Part shown: piece after piece, positions 16,590-25,352 of the stretch
How the letters are laid out: every line of letters starts with the position of its first letter
Numbering within the stretch: position 1 is the first letter of the stretch
Assembly: GCF_042676045.1 (NCBI RefSeq)
Contig: NZ_JBHTJV010000005.1
Span: 1-64,000 of the forward strand
Source: Pseudahrensia aquimaris
GTDB taxonomy: Bacteria; Pseudomonadota; Alphaproteobacteria; Rhizobiales; Rhizobiaceae
Length of the DNA stretch: 64,000 bases
Direction: 5' to 3'
Notes under the pieces: generated by a model
The model's database searches: none
What the model was told of the DNA's origin: nothing
What the model saw: the letters and a program-made list of their open reading frames with translations, nothing else
Translations under genes and position numbers: made by a program

Positions 16590-17036
16590 TCAGTCTTTCG
16601 GCTTGAAAACCAAGACTGGAATCTCGCTGTGGCTCACCACAGCGGTCGCTTGGCTGCCCAAAAGCATCCGTGAAATACCATGACGACCGTGTGACGACAT
16701 CACAATGAGATCTGCGCCAGTCGATTCAGCCGCTTTCAAAATGCCGTTGACGGGGCGCTCTTTCTCGACATGAAGCGTGGTGGCATCTACGCCAACCTCC
16801 GAGGCTATCTTTGCAGCATTCTCCAACGTGACACTCGCTTGGTCGCGCGTGGCCTTGTCATAGGTCTCGACGGGGAAAGCCATCGCCAACTCCCCGCCGT
16901 TTACGGAGACCAGCGATTCCGTCACGGTAACAACGGTGACTTTTGCGCCCAGTTCTTTGGCCAATTGGCAGCCTTGGCGAACGCCTTCTTCGGCAAATTT
17001 GGAACCGTCGGTAGGAAGCAAAATATGTTTGTACAT
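16590..17036 (-). CDS. Universal stress protein (UspA family)
   Basis: A 148-residue single Usp domain. It opens M-Y-K-H-I-L-L-P-T-D-G-S and has the ATP-binding motif G-R-H-G-I-S-R-M-L-L-G-S (the G-2x-G-9x-G-S/T class) near the end, so it is likely an ATP-binding Usp. AAGGAGG lies 8-9 bases before the ATG. It sits 94 bp downstream of the ABC permease gene on the same strand and could be transcribed with it, though no functional link is evident. Confidence 0.93.
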   Translation of the reverse strand: MYKHILLPTDGSKFAEEGVRQGCQLAKELGAKVTVVTVTESLVSVNGGELAMAFPVETYDKATRDQASVTLENAAKIASEVGVDATTLHVEKERPVNGILKAAESTGADLIVMSSHGRHGISRMLLGSQATAVVSHSEIPVLVFKPKD

Positions 17037-17130
17037 GGCATGGCCCTCCTTATGAGCGGATCGACTATGCGCCTGCTTTCAAGGCTTTTCTTTGATCCAT
17101 GTCATGTTTTCGTGCGCGGCTCATCCAGCC

Positions 17131-17940
17131 TTAAACCCTCCAGCGCAGCAAACGCTTTTCAATCATCGTAATCAAAGCACTGATGATCACGCCGAGCACT
17201 GACAAAATAGTCACCCCCACGAACAGTCGTTCCAGATCGTAGAGAGACCCAGCCTCAAGAATATACGCCCCTACCCCATATTCCGCTCCCAGCATTTCCG
17301 CCGCTACCAGCAAGATAATCGCGATGGCAAGCGACACCCGCAGACCTGACAAAATGCCGGGCATCGCGCCGGGAATAACGATTTTAGAGACAATCGACCA
17401 CCAGGAAAGCGAAAAACTCTGCCCCATGCGAATGAGGTTGCGGTCCACATTGTCCACCGCTCCGTAAGTCGCCACGACGGTTGGCGTGAATGTGCCGAAA
17501 GCGATCAGCGCATATTTCGAACCTTCGTCAATGCCAAACCAGATCACAAACAATGGCAGAAGCGCAATTTTAGGTATCGGAAAAATAGCTGCTACCACGG
17601 GCACCAAACCAGCGCGGATCATCGAAAACAGGCCGATCAAGATGCCAACGCCCATGCCCACCGCTACGCCCAGCGCAGCACCGACCACCAATCGGGTCAA
17701 CGATGGAATGAGGTGCTTCCACAAAAGCCCTGTCTGCCAAAGCTCTACGAATGTCGCCAACACGTCCGAAGGCTTCGGCAAGGTCAGCGACGAAATGAAG
17801 CCTGTACGCGTGCCTAGTTCGACAAACCCGATCAAGCAGATAAAAACGATAAGTCCGACCACGCGCCGCGAGGTGGGCGCAAAGCCGCCGCCGCGAAAGG
17901 CGACCGGCTTGGCAGCTTCCGGTGCCAAGCGCTCAGGCAT
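17131..17940 (-). CDS. ABC transporter permease, SsuC/TauC-like
   Basis: A 269-residue inner-membrane permease with about six hydrophobic helices and the cytoplasmic EAA loop region (G-I-L-S-G-L-R-V-S-L-A near residue 194), of the nitrate/sulfonate/taurine class. I place the start at 17940 (MPERLAPEA), which overlaps the ATPase stop by 8 bp; the longer frame only reads through the ATPase gene. It partners the ATPase and binding protein just upstream. The substrate is unknown; sulfonates, taurine, aromatic acids and pyrimidine precursors all use this family. Confidence 0.9.
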   Translation of the reverse strand: MPERLAPEAAKPVAFRGGGFAPTSRRVVGLIVFICLIGFVELGTRTGFISSLTLPKPSDVLATFVELWQTGLLWKHLIPSLTRLVVGAALGVAVGMGVGILIGLFSMIRAGLVPVVAAIFPIPKIALLPLFVIWFGIDEGSKYALIAFGTFTPTVVATYGAVDNVDRNLIRMGQSFSLSWWSIVSKIVIPGAMPGILSGLRVSLAIAIILLVAAEMLGAEYGVGAYILEAGSLYDLERLFVGVTILSVLGVIISALITMIEKRLLRWRV

Positions 17941-18700
17941 CCAGCAGTTCCTTGTCTGCCGCGAGAGCTTCATCGCGCATGAGGTTCCACAGATGCTGTT
18001 GGCGCTGCGCAAGGTCATCCATGCGCTGCGGACGTTCAGCCAACGGCATATCGATTTCCATGATTTCGCGAATTTCACCCGGCCTGCGGGAAAGAACGAC
18101 AATAGAATGGCCCAACCGCACTGCCTCCGCCAAATTGTGGGTCACGTAGACAGCCGTGAACGCTTCCCGCGTCCACAACCCCACAAGATCGTCCATAAGC
18201 AATTCGCGCGTCTGGCTATCAAGCGCTGACAATGGCTCGTCCATCAGCATGACCGCAGGCCGCACTGCCAGAGCGCGTGCAATCGCGACCCGTTGTTTCA
18301 TCCCACCGGAGAGTTGCTTAGGCAGCGCATTGGCAAAATCGGAGAGATTTGTGCGTGACAACACGTCTGAAATAATGGCAGCTCTTTGTTCGCCCGTCAG
18401 GGCGTGGTCCTCCAGCACCAACGAGACGTTTTGCTCCACGCTGCGCCATGGCAGAAGAGCGAAATCCTGAAAAATATAGGTAAGCGGATTGAGGCACCCA
18501 TCGGGCGCTTCCCCCAACTGCCAGACCGTCCCGCCCGTCGGCTGCTCCAGCCCACCGATCAACCGCAGCAGAGTCGATTTCCCACAGCCGGAAGGTCCGA
18601 CGATGCATACGATGTTGCCAGACGGGATTTCGAGATCAATCCCACGCAAAACGTCGATGTCGCCATAGGCATGGCGGATGTTATCGAGCCGCAGGTCCAT
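17933..18700 (-). CDS. ABC transporter ATP-binding protein, SsuB/TauB-like
   Basis: A 255-residue ATPase with Walker A G-P-S-G-C-G-K-S-T, Q-loop F-Q-D-F-A-L-L-P-W, signature L-S-G-G-M-K-Q-R, Walker B V-M-L-M-D-E-P and switch histidine V-T-H-N. The Q-loop and signature are characteristic of the nitrate/sulfonate/taurine group. It is the second gene of a binding protein-ATPase-permease operon, 48 bp after the binding-protein stop, and overlaps the permease by 8 bp. Confidence 0.93.
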   Translation of the reverse strand: MDLRLDNIRHAYGDIDVLRGIDLEIPSGNIVCIVGPSGCGKSTLLRLIGGLEQPTGGTVWQLGEAPDGCLNPLTYIFQDFALLPWRSVEQNVSLVLEDHALTGEQRAAIISDVLSRTNLSDFANALPKQLSGGMKQRVAIARALAVRPAVMLMDEPLSALDSQTRELLMDDLVGLWTREAFTAVYVTHNLAEAVRLGHSIVVLSRRPGEIREIMEIDMPLAERPQRMDDLAQRQQHLWNLMRDEALAADKELLDA

Positions 18701-18748
18701 AATCCGATCGCAAGACGGCGGGGCGGCCAGGCGCCCCGCGTCTCTAGC

Positions 18749-19774
18749 CTATTTCTGTTCGACGTACGAAGCGTCGACCAAGGTGTCGAAAGTGATGGTG
18801 TCTTTGACCAATTTCTCGCTCTTGAACCAATCCAATTGATCATTCACCGAAGCCGCATTCAAAGCAGCATTCGCGCTGATGCGCATCGCGCCGTTGCGGA
18901 TGCTTGGTGCCGCCTTTTCATACGGGCGATCAGTGTAGACATATTTGTGGATCAGTTTGACCATCTCTTCGCCCGCTGCCTCACCAGCAGTTTTGTCAAC
19001 CAACGCCGCGTTGAAGTCCGCAGCGCCCTTCGAGAAGGCACGCAAAAAAGCGACCGTCGTGTCGCGTTTGTTGGCGGCGTTGTCAGCCGACGTGAAGACG
19101 ACCGTTACCTGATAGTTTGGAACATAATCGGCGACGTTACCGATCATGTGAACTGAGCCACCACCGGAAAGCGGCTTGGCAATGTGCGGAACGATGGACC
19201 ACGCATCAACCTGCCCGGTTTTCAAAGCGCCAATCACAGCGCCAACCTTTTGCAGCGGCTTATAGGAAAGCTTAATGCCTTCCTTTTCGGCAATCTTCGC
19301 GCCCATATAGTGGAATGACGAGCCAGCCTGCGTCACCGCCCAAGCCTTGCCATCCAGCTTCGACGGATCGGTGATACCCGCCTTGAAAGCCGCGTCGGAC
19401 ACCAGAATTTTCTGGCCGTCGATGCCAGCCTCTTCCATCAGCGCGCCGCCGATCACTTTAGCCGCACCTTTTTCCGCTAGCGAAATTAGACCGCCGGAAA
19501 TCGCTGTTACTGCGTAATCCACATCGCCGGAAGCGACGGCCACGGCCATAGGCTGAGCGGCTTGGAAGAACTTGAACTCAACGTCCAGACCTTCTTCCTT
19601 GAAGTAGCCGCGCTCCATCGCGACGAAACTCGCCGCATGGCTGGTGAATCGCAGTGCGCCCACATTGATTTTCGTCATTTCCGCGTAAGAAACGTTGATC
19701 GTCAGCGCAGAAGCGAACGCTCCTGCCGCTAGTGCAGTCGCTTTGAGCGCCATCCGGCGTGTGAACTTGGTCAT
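18749..19774 (-). CDS. ABC transporter substrate-binding protein (NMT1/SsuA/TauA-like)
   Basis: A 341-residue exported protein. GGGAGG lies before the ATG at 19774; the longer upstream frame overlaps the glcB stop and is rejected. The N-terminus F-T-R-R-M-A-L-K followed by a hydrophobic stretch and S-Y-A fits a Tat-type signal. The mature part starts K-I-N-V-G-A-L-R-F-T-S-H-A and has G-Y-F-K-E-E-G-L-D-V-E-F, the usual type-2 binding-protein pattern of this group. It delivers the solute to the downstream ATPase/permease pair. The ligand is not predictable. Confidence 0.9.
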   Translation of the reverse strand: MTKFTRRMALKATALAAGAFASALTINVSYAEMTKINVGALRFTSHAASFVAMERGYFKEEGLDVEFKFFQAAQPMAVAVASGDVDYAVTAISGGLISLAEKGAAKVIGGALMEEAGIDGQKILVSDAAFKAGITDPSKLDGKAWAVTQAGSSFHYMGAKIAEKEGIKLSYKPLQKVGAVIGALKTGQVDAWSIVPHIAKPLSGGGSVHMIGNVADYVPNYQVTVVFTSADNAANKRDTTVAFLRAFSKGAADFNAALVDKTAGEAAGEEMVKLIHKYVYTDRPYEKAAPSIRNGAMRISANAALNAASVNDQLDWFKSEKLVKDTITFDTLVDASYVEQK

Positions 19775-19823
19775 GGTTTTTCCTCCCAGAGTGAATTTAT
19801 TTTTGGTGACTATAGCAAGCGAC

Positions 19824-22004
19824 TTATGCCGCGGCCTTTTTTTCCAAACGATACTGGTGCAACAGCGGCTCTGTATAGCCACTTGGCTGCTCCTTACCTT
19901 TCAGCACCAAATCGAGTGCTGCCTTGAACGCAACAGACGTTTCCCAGTTGCCGTCCATCGGCTCATAGAGCGGGTCGCCTGCGTTCTGGCCGTCCACCAC
20001 TTTCGCCATTTTCTTCATCGTGGCAACAATTTGCGCTTCGTCAACAATGCCGTGGTGCAACCAATTTGCCATGTGCTGGCTGGAAATGCGCAGCGTTGCA
20101 CGGTCTTCCATCAGGCCGATATCGTTGATGTCCGGCACTTTGGAACAGCCAACACCCTGGTCGATCCAGCGCACGACATAGCCCAAAATGCCTTGCGCAT
20201 TGTTGTCGAGCTCGTGCTGGATATCTTCCGCCGTCCAGTTCGGACGCTCGGCCACCGGGATGGACAAAATATCGTCTAGGCTCGCCCGCTCGCGCTTCTT
20301 CTTCTCTTCTTGAATGTCCTGCACCAGCACCTGATGATAATGCGTTGCGTGCAAAGTCGCAGCCGTTGGCGATGGCACCCAAGCGGTGTTTGCGCCGCTC
20401 ATTGGATGGCCGATTTTCTGCTCCAGCATCGCGGCCATCATGTCCGGCATGGCCCACATGCCCTTGCCGATCTGCGCCCGCCCCTGAAGGCCGCACTCAA
20501 GGCCGATATCGACGTTCCAGTCCTCGTAAGCCGCAATCCAGGCCGATTGCTTCATGTCGCCCTTGCGGATCATCGGCCCCGCTTCCATCGATGTGTGAAT
20601 TTCATCGCCCGTTCGGTCAAGGAAACCTGTATTGATGAACACGACGCGTTCTTTGGCGGCCCGGATGCACTCTTTCAGGTTCACCGTCGTGCGGCGTTCC
20701 TCATCCATAATGCCCATTTTCATGGTGTTGCGTTCCATGCCGGAAATGTCTTCCGCACGGCCAAAGATTTCATTGGCAAAAGCCACTTCTTCCGGCCCGT
20801 GCATTTTGGGCTTCACGACATACATGGACCCTTCCGTCGAATTCACACGACGGCCAGCGATGAATTTGTTGCCAGTGTCGTGCGTCGAAATCAGCGAGGT
20901 TACGACCGCATCCATAATGCCTTCTGGAATTTCATGGCCATCAGCATCAATGATCGCCGGATTGGTCATCAGATGCCCGACATTGCGCGTCAGCATCAAA
21001 ACCTGCGCCTTTAGCTCCATCGGCTCGCCATCAACACCAACGTATTCGCGCGGCGCATTGAGACGGCGCGTCATGACGGTTCCGCCCTTTTCAAAGCTCT
21101 CCTCCAGATCGCCCTTCATAAGCCCAAGCCAATTACGATAGGCGGCGACCTTGTCTTCGGCATCGACCGCAGCGATGGAATCTTCGTTGTCCATAATCGA
21201 CGTCAGCGCCGATTCCAGAACCACATCAGCAATGCCGGCTTGATCGGTAGAGCCAACAGGATGCTGACGGTTGATGACCACATCAATGTACATGCCGTTG
21301 TGGCGCATCAGAATGTTGTCGAGCCCAACTTCCGTACCGTTATAGCCGACCAGTACAGCAGGGTCTTTCAATCCCGTTGTAGAGCCGTCGGTCACAGAGA
21401 CGGTCAGCTTGCCGTCATCGATTGAAAAACCCGTCGCATCTTTCCAAGAACCAGCGGCCAACGGCACGGCTGAATCGAGAAAATCACGCGCCCAAGCGAC
21501 GACCTTGTCGCCGCGCACCTTGTTATACCCCGGCCCCTTGGCCGCACCGCCCTCTTCAGAAATCGCATCCGTTCCGTAGAGCGCGTCATAGAGCGAACCC
21601 CAACGGGCGTTCGCCGCGTTGAGCGCAAAGCGGGCGTTCAGCACCGGTACAACAAGCTGCGGCCCAGCAATATCAGCAATCTCGGAGTCAACATTCGACG
21701 TCTCCACGCTAAAGGCTGGTCCCTCTTCCACCAAATATCCGATCTCTTTCAGAAACGCCTTATAGGCCTCCATATCGGACGGCTTGTCCTTGTTTTCGCG
21801 GTGCCAGGCATCGACCTTGGCCTGTATCTCGCCACGCTTGGCGAGAAGAGCGCGGTTCTTCGGTGCCAGATCTTTTACCATCACGCCAAACGCATCCCAG
21901 AAGTGCGCTTCGTTCACGCCAGTTCCAGGCATCACGTCATTGTTGATGAAATCATATAATTCGCGGGCGACATTCATGCCCCCGGCGCTGATCCGGTCTG
22001 TCAT
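19824..22004 (-). CDS. glcB: Malate synthase G
   Basis: A 726-residue enzyme, the full length of the G isoform (about 720). Recognisable segments are M-P-G-T-G-V-N near the N-terminus, N-A-A-N-A-R-W-G-S-L-Y-D-A-L-Y-G-T-D, D-R-T-G-D-E-I-H-T-S-M-E-A-G, A-N-T-A-W-V-P-S-P-T-A-A-T-L-H-A-T-H-Y-H and the C-terminal G-Y-T-E-P-L-L-H. It condenses glyoxylate with acetyl-CoA to malate, the second glyoxylate-shunt step and also the route for glycolate-derived glyoxylate. No isocitrate lyase or glycolate oxidase gene is adjacent. It ends 50 bp before the binding-protein gene. Confidence 0.97.
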   Translation of the reverse strand: MTDRISAGGMNVARELYDFINNDVMPGTGVNEAHFWDAFGVMVKDLAPKNRALLAKRGEIQAKVDAWHRENKDKPSDMEAYKAFLKEIGYLVEEGPAFSVETSNVDSEIADIAGPQLVVPVLNARFALNAANARWGSLYDALYGTDAISEEGGAAKGPGYNKVRGDKVVAWARDFLDSAVPLAAGSWKDATGFSIDDGKLTVSVTDGSTTGLKDPAVLVGYNGTEVGLDNILMRHNGMYIDVVINRQHPVGSTDQAGIADVVLESALTSIMDNEDSIAAVDAEDKVAAYRNWLGLMKGDLEESFEKGGTVMTRRLNAPREYVGVDGEPMELKAQVLMLTRNVGHLMTNPAIIDADGHEIPEGIMDAVVTSLISTHDTGNKFIAGRRVNSTEGSMYVVKPKMHGPEEVAFANEIFGRAEDISGMERNTMKMGIMDEERRTTVNLKECIRAAKERVVFINTGFLDRTGDEIHTSMEAGPMIRKGDMKQSAWIAAYEDWNVDIGLECGLQGRAQIGKGMWAMPDMMAAMLEQKIGHPMSGANTAWVPSPTAATLHATHYHQVLVQDIQEEKKKRERASLDDILSIPVAERPNWTAEDIQHELDNNAQGILGYVVRWIDQGVGCSKVPDINDIGLMEDRATLRISSQHMANWLHHGIVDEAQIVATMKKMAKVVDGQNAGDPLYEPMDGNWETSVAFKAALDLVLKGKEQPSGYTEPLLHQYRLEKKAAA

Positions 22005-22040
22005 GTGTGCTCTCTCTAAAAAAGGCTTGAAAATTCAGCG

Positions 22041-22087
22041 TTTGAGCTACGCGCTGGCCACTTTTCCGTCAAGGCGTCCAGCTCAAA
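22041..22087. repeat. Inverted repeat between glcB and the antiporter gene
   Basis: TTTGAGCT (22041-22048) and AGCTCAAA (22080-22087) are exact inverse repeats 31 bp apart in the divergent gap. They could be operator half sites or chance. Confidence 0.25.
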
Positions 22088-22157
22088 AGCAACCCAACTT
22101 CGCCTGCGACGTTATGGTTGATCTTGCAGCGCTGTGTGCGAAACGATAGGCAATTCC

Positions 22158-23993
22158 ATGGACACCATTCTCATCCAACTTTCGGCCATCGGCATTGCAG
22201 GCATGGCCGCGCAGTGGGCCGCTTGGCGCTTTCAAATCCCCGCAATCGCACTACTGCTTGCTGCTGGCTTCCTTATGGGGCCGCTCACAGGATACATCGA
22301 TCCAGCGACCGACTTCGGCAGCCTCTATAAGCCGATCATCGCTTTTGCCGTCGCAATCATCTTGTTTGAGGGTGGGCTGACGCTGAATTTTGCTGAAATA
22401 CGCGAAACCTCAAAAGCCGTGCGCCGAATTGTCATTATTGGCGGGCCTCTCGTTTGGCTGTTCTCGACGCTGGCAGCGCACTATGCAGCCGGGCTGACAT
22501 GGCCAACCGCCGCGGTGCTTGGGGCGATCCTGGTCATCACCGGCCCAACCGTTATCATGCCGCTGCTGCGTCAAGCGCAGTTGAAACACCGACCAGCATC
22601 CCTTTTGCGATGGGAAGCCATCGTCAACGATCCTATTGGCGCACTGTATGCAGTGATTGCGTTTGAAGTGTTTCTAGTCTTCCAAGCTGCCAGCCATTCC
22701 GTTGGCGCTCTGCTTGTGACATTCGCAATAGCTGCGACTTTTGCGCTTGCAGGCGGTTGGGCCGTTGGGCGCATCATCGCCAGCGCCTTCCTGCGCGGCT
22801 TGGTGCCTGAATATCTCAAAGCGCCCATCCTGTTCGCAGCCGTGCTGTTCATGTTCGCCGCCTCTGATGCAATTTTAAAGGAATCCGGCCTGCTAACAGT
22901 CACGGTCATGGGCGTCACGTTAGCCAATACCCGGCTGGCAAGCCTCGCCGAAATGAAGCGCTTTAAAGAAACAGCCACCATACTTCTCGTCTCCGGCCTG
23001 TTTATCATGCTTACGGCATCGTTTGACGTAACGGCGCTCTATGACCTCGGTTGGCGTGCTGTGCTTTTTGTTGTGCTGGTGCTTTTCGTGGTGCGGCCCA
23101 TCGCCATTCTCATCGCGACAATAGGCGTTGGACTCGACTGGCAAGAACGCGCACTCGTCGCATGGATAGCGCCGCGCGGCATCGTCGCCGTTGCTGTATC
23201 CGGCCTGTTCGGCAGTTCACTGACTGCGCTGGGCGTTGAAGACGGCGGACAGATGACAGCGTTGGCATTCGTTGTCGTCGCAAGCACAATTCTGCTTCAC
23301 GGCTTCTCGCTCGCTCCCCTATCGCGCTGGCTGAACCTTAAGGCGGCGAACCGGCCAGGCATCCTGATTGTCGGCGGCTCAATCTGGACACAGGCGATGG
23401 CTGCAAAGCTGAAAGAGATCGGAGTGCCGGTTCTGGTCGCAGACAGAAACCGCAACCGGGTGCGCGACATTCAGCTGGCTGATATTCCGGTGCATTACGG
23501 CGAAATCCTCTCCGAAAGCGCTCACCATTCCATCCAGTGGTCACGCTTTTCGCATCTGATCGCGGCCTCAGATAACGATGCTTACAACGCGCTTGTGTGC
23601 AGCGAATTTGGCCCTGAAATTGGACGCAGCCATGTCTACCAGATCGGCAAAAAGGAAGATAAGGGCGAGCGCCAGAGCCTCAACTTCACCGTCGGTGGAC
23701 GCCGCCTGCTGGACCCTGCGAAGGACTACAGCGAATTGCTGCAAGACTGCTGGCGCGGATGGTCATTCACCGCAACAACGCTGACCGAAGAGTTCGACTA
23801 CAACACGTTCCGCGACAGCCGCCCGTCTGACATGGCGCTCGTGCTTTGGGTAAAGCCCGATGGGTCGATTACGTTCGCTCAGCAGTCAAACCGCAATGAC
23901 CCTGGCTTGGGCGACACCATTCTTGCTTTCAGCCCGCCAACACCTGAAAAAACCACTCAAATGCCCAAGTCAAAAGACAAGCCCCTTCCATGA
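22158..23993 (+). CDS. CPA1-family Na+/H+ antiporter with TrkA-like nucleotide-binding domain
   Basis: A 611-residue protein from the ATG at 22158; a GTG 24 bp upstream is possible. Residues ~1-395 form a 12-13-helix Na_H_exchanger domain (A-L-L-L-A-A-G-F-L-M-G-P, I-T-G-P-T-V-I-M-P-L-L, A-P-R-G-I-V-A-V-A). From ~405 a soluble Rossmann segment, G-I-L-I-V-G-G-S followed by V-A-D-R-N-R-N-R-V, matches the TrkA_N/RCK type, suggesting regulation by a bound nucleotide. Expected role: Na+ or K+/H+ exchange for pH and salt balance. The last 4 bp overlap prmA. Confidence 0.9.
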   Translation: MDTILIQLSAIGIAGMAAQWAAWRFQIPAIALLLAAGFLMGPLTGYIDPATDFGSLYKPIIAFAVAIILFEGGLTLNFAEIRETSKAVRRIVIIGGPLVWLFSTLAAHYAAGLTWPTAAVLGAILVITGPTVIMPLLRQAQLKHRPASLLRWEAIVNDPIGALYAVIAFEVFLVFQAASHSVGALLVTFAIAATFALAGGWAVGRIIASAFLRGLVPEYLKAPILFAAVLFMFAASDAILKESGLLTVTVMGVTLANTRLASLAEMKRFKETATILLVSGLFIMLTASFDVTALYDLGWRAVLFVVLVLFVVRPIAILIATIGVGLDWQERALVAWIAPRGIVAVAVSGLFGSSLTALGVEDGGQMTALAFVVVASTILLHGFSLAPLSRWLNLKAANRPGILIVGGSIWTQAMAAKLKEIGVPVLVADRNRNRVRDIQLADIPVHYGEILSESAHHSIQWSRFSHLIAASDNDAYNALVCSEFGPEIGRSHVYQIGKKEDKGERQSLNFTVGGRRLLDPAKDYSELLQDCWRGWSFTATTLTEEFDYNTFRDSRPSDMALVLWVKPDGSITFAQQSNRNDPGLGDTILAFSPPTPEKTTQMPKSKDKPLP

Positions 23994-24868
23994 GCCAATC
24001 CCGCCTTTACCTCAGCGTCCGCAAGCCTGAGGCGCACCACATTGCTTCCATCCTTGATCCAATTTTTGAAGAAGAAGCACTGTCTACCGCATTGTTTGAA
24101 GACAAAGACAATCCGGGCAATTGGTGCTGGTCTGTCTACATTGATGGCAACGCCGTGCCCACTACCCGCAGCTTCATTCAAGACAAACTGGGTGGCGATG
24201 CCTTTAGCGCCGAAATTCTAGAAGAAAAACTCGATGACATTGACTGGGTAAGCCATACACTGCGCGATCTGTCGCCCGTCAGCGCCGGTCGCTTTTTCGT
24301 TCACGGCTCGCACGACAGGGCCGCCGCGCTCAACAAGCCAGTGGCCGTTGAGATTGACGCTGGCTTGGCCTTCGGCACTGGCCATCACGGCACCACCGCT
24401 GGCTGCCTGGATATGCTGGAGCGCATTCTGCGCCGCCGCCGCCCGACCAAGGCAATGGACGTTGGCACAGGCTCCGGCGTGCTCGCCATCGCGCTTGCCA
24501 AAGCAACGCGCCTGCCCGTTCTTGCAACCGATATTGATGCCGTATCGGTCAAAGTTGCCAGAGAAAACGCTCGCAAAAATGGCACAGGCGCTCAAATCGT
24601 CACCCAGACCGCGACAGGTTTCAATCACCCCGCCTTCGCTCATTTCGGATCAGCAGATCTGATCTTTGCCAACATTCTCGCCCGTCCTCTGGAGGCGCTG
24701 GCCCACCCGCTCGCGCAACACCTATCACCCGGCGGCGATGTCATTCTGTCGGGTTTGCTGCCCCACCAGAAGGCACGGATAGTCAGCGCCTATCGCCGCC
24801 AAGGGCTGGTGCTTGAACGCGCCCATATACGCGATGGTTGGCTAACCCTGTTGATGAACCGTCCCTGA
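23990..24868 (+). CDS. prmA: Ribosomal protein L11 methyltransferase
   Basis: A 292-residue SAM-dependent enzyme. It has the C-terminal Rossmann motif D-V-G-T-G-S-G-V-L-A-I-A, the preceding F-G-T-G-H-H-G-T-T segment and the catalytic-loop N-I-L-A-R-P-L typical of PrmA. It trimethylates L11 on lysines and the N-terminal amine. ATGA overlap with the antiporter gene. Followed within 10 bp by a terminator. Confidence 0.94.
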   Translation: MSQSRLYLSVRKPEAHHIASILDPIFEEEALSTALFEDKDNPGNWCWSVYIDGNAVPTTRSFIQDKLGGDAFSAEILEEKLDDIDWVSHTLRDLSPVSAGRFFVHGSHDRAAALNKPVAVEIDAGLAFGTGHHGTTAGCLDMLERILRRRRPTKAMDVGTGSGVLAIALAKATRLPVLATDIDAVSVKVARENARKNGTGAQIVTQTATGFNHPAFAHFGSADLIFANILARPLEALAHPLAQHLSPGGDVILSGLLPHQKARIVSAYRRQGLVLERAHIRDGWLTLLMNRP

Positions 24869-24874
24869 AACGCA

Positions 24875-24902
24875 AAAAGGCGGCTCGTTGGAGCCGCCTT
24901 TT
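24875..24902. terminator. Rho-independent terminator after prmA
   Basis: A perfect 12-bp stem AAAAGGCGGCTC / GAGCCGCCTTTT around a GTTG loop, with flanking A and T runs on either side. It can act in both directions, ending prmA on the plus strand and the DUF1127 gene on the minus strand. Confidence 0.9.
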
Positions 24903-24925
24903 GAAAGTTTGGTCTTATCCAGCCC

Positions 24926-25090
24926 TTAGAAAGGGTAGACAGCCGAACCGCGTTTTTTGATCTCGTCGCGCGAGTAACCTGCTTTTTTCAGGGTCTCATC
25001 ATCAAGGCTCAAAAGAGCGCCGTTTACGTAGCGGCGAGCCTGTTTTTCACGGGCGGCGATCATACGGTCGAAAGTGTTGCGGAAACCCAT
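24926..25090 (-). CDS. DUF1127 (YjiS-like) small basic protein
   Basis: A 54-residue protein. It opens M-G-F-R-N-T-F-D-R-M-I and has the DUF1127 core A-R-R-Y-V-N-G-A-L-L-S-L-D-D-E-T-L-K-K-A-G-Y, ending with an arginine/lysine-rich helix before A-V-Y-P-F. AAGGAAG precedes the ATG. DUF1127 proteins are abundant in alphaproteobacteria and some bind RNA and affect sRNA turnover and phosphate or carbon metabolism; whether this one does is unknown. Confidence 0.9.
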   Translation of the reverse strand: MGFRNTFDRMIAAREKQARRYVNGALLSLDDETLKKAGYSRDEIKKRGSAVYPF

Positions 25091-25236
25091 TTGTTTCTTC
25101 CTTCTGATTGTGCGGCCACTCTTGCGGTGGCTCCAGCGCCCTCAGCATCATTGCCTCGGATTGACCTTAACGTAATACAATTGGCGAGGTTAGTTAGTGG
25201 GTTTGGCGCAAGCGAGCTATGCGTTTTGTGCATGGT

Positions 25237-25262
25237 ACTTGGTAACGAGTTATTCACCAAGT
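25237..25262. promoter_or_regulatory. Inverted repeat in the DUF1127-pepP gap
   Basis: ACTTGGT (25237-25243) and ACCAAGT (25256-25262) are exact 7-bp inverse repeats with a 12-bp spacer, in the 262-bp gap between the divergent DUF1127 and aminopeptidase genes. A tandem CAGTGAT-CAGTGAT also lies just before the aminopeptidase start (~25334-25347). The geometry suits a dimeric regulator; which one is unknown. Otherwise the gap shows nothing I can name. Confidence 0.35.
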
Positions 25263-25352
25263 GCATAACGTCGCACCCCCGAACAAACACACTCTCGCAA
25301 AACTCCGGCGAACAATGGTAGACTGCAGCAGTTCAGTGATCAGTGATTTCCT

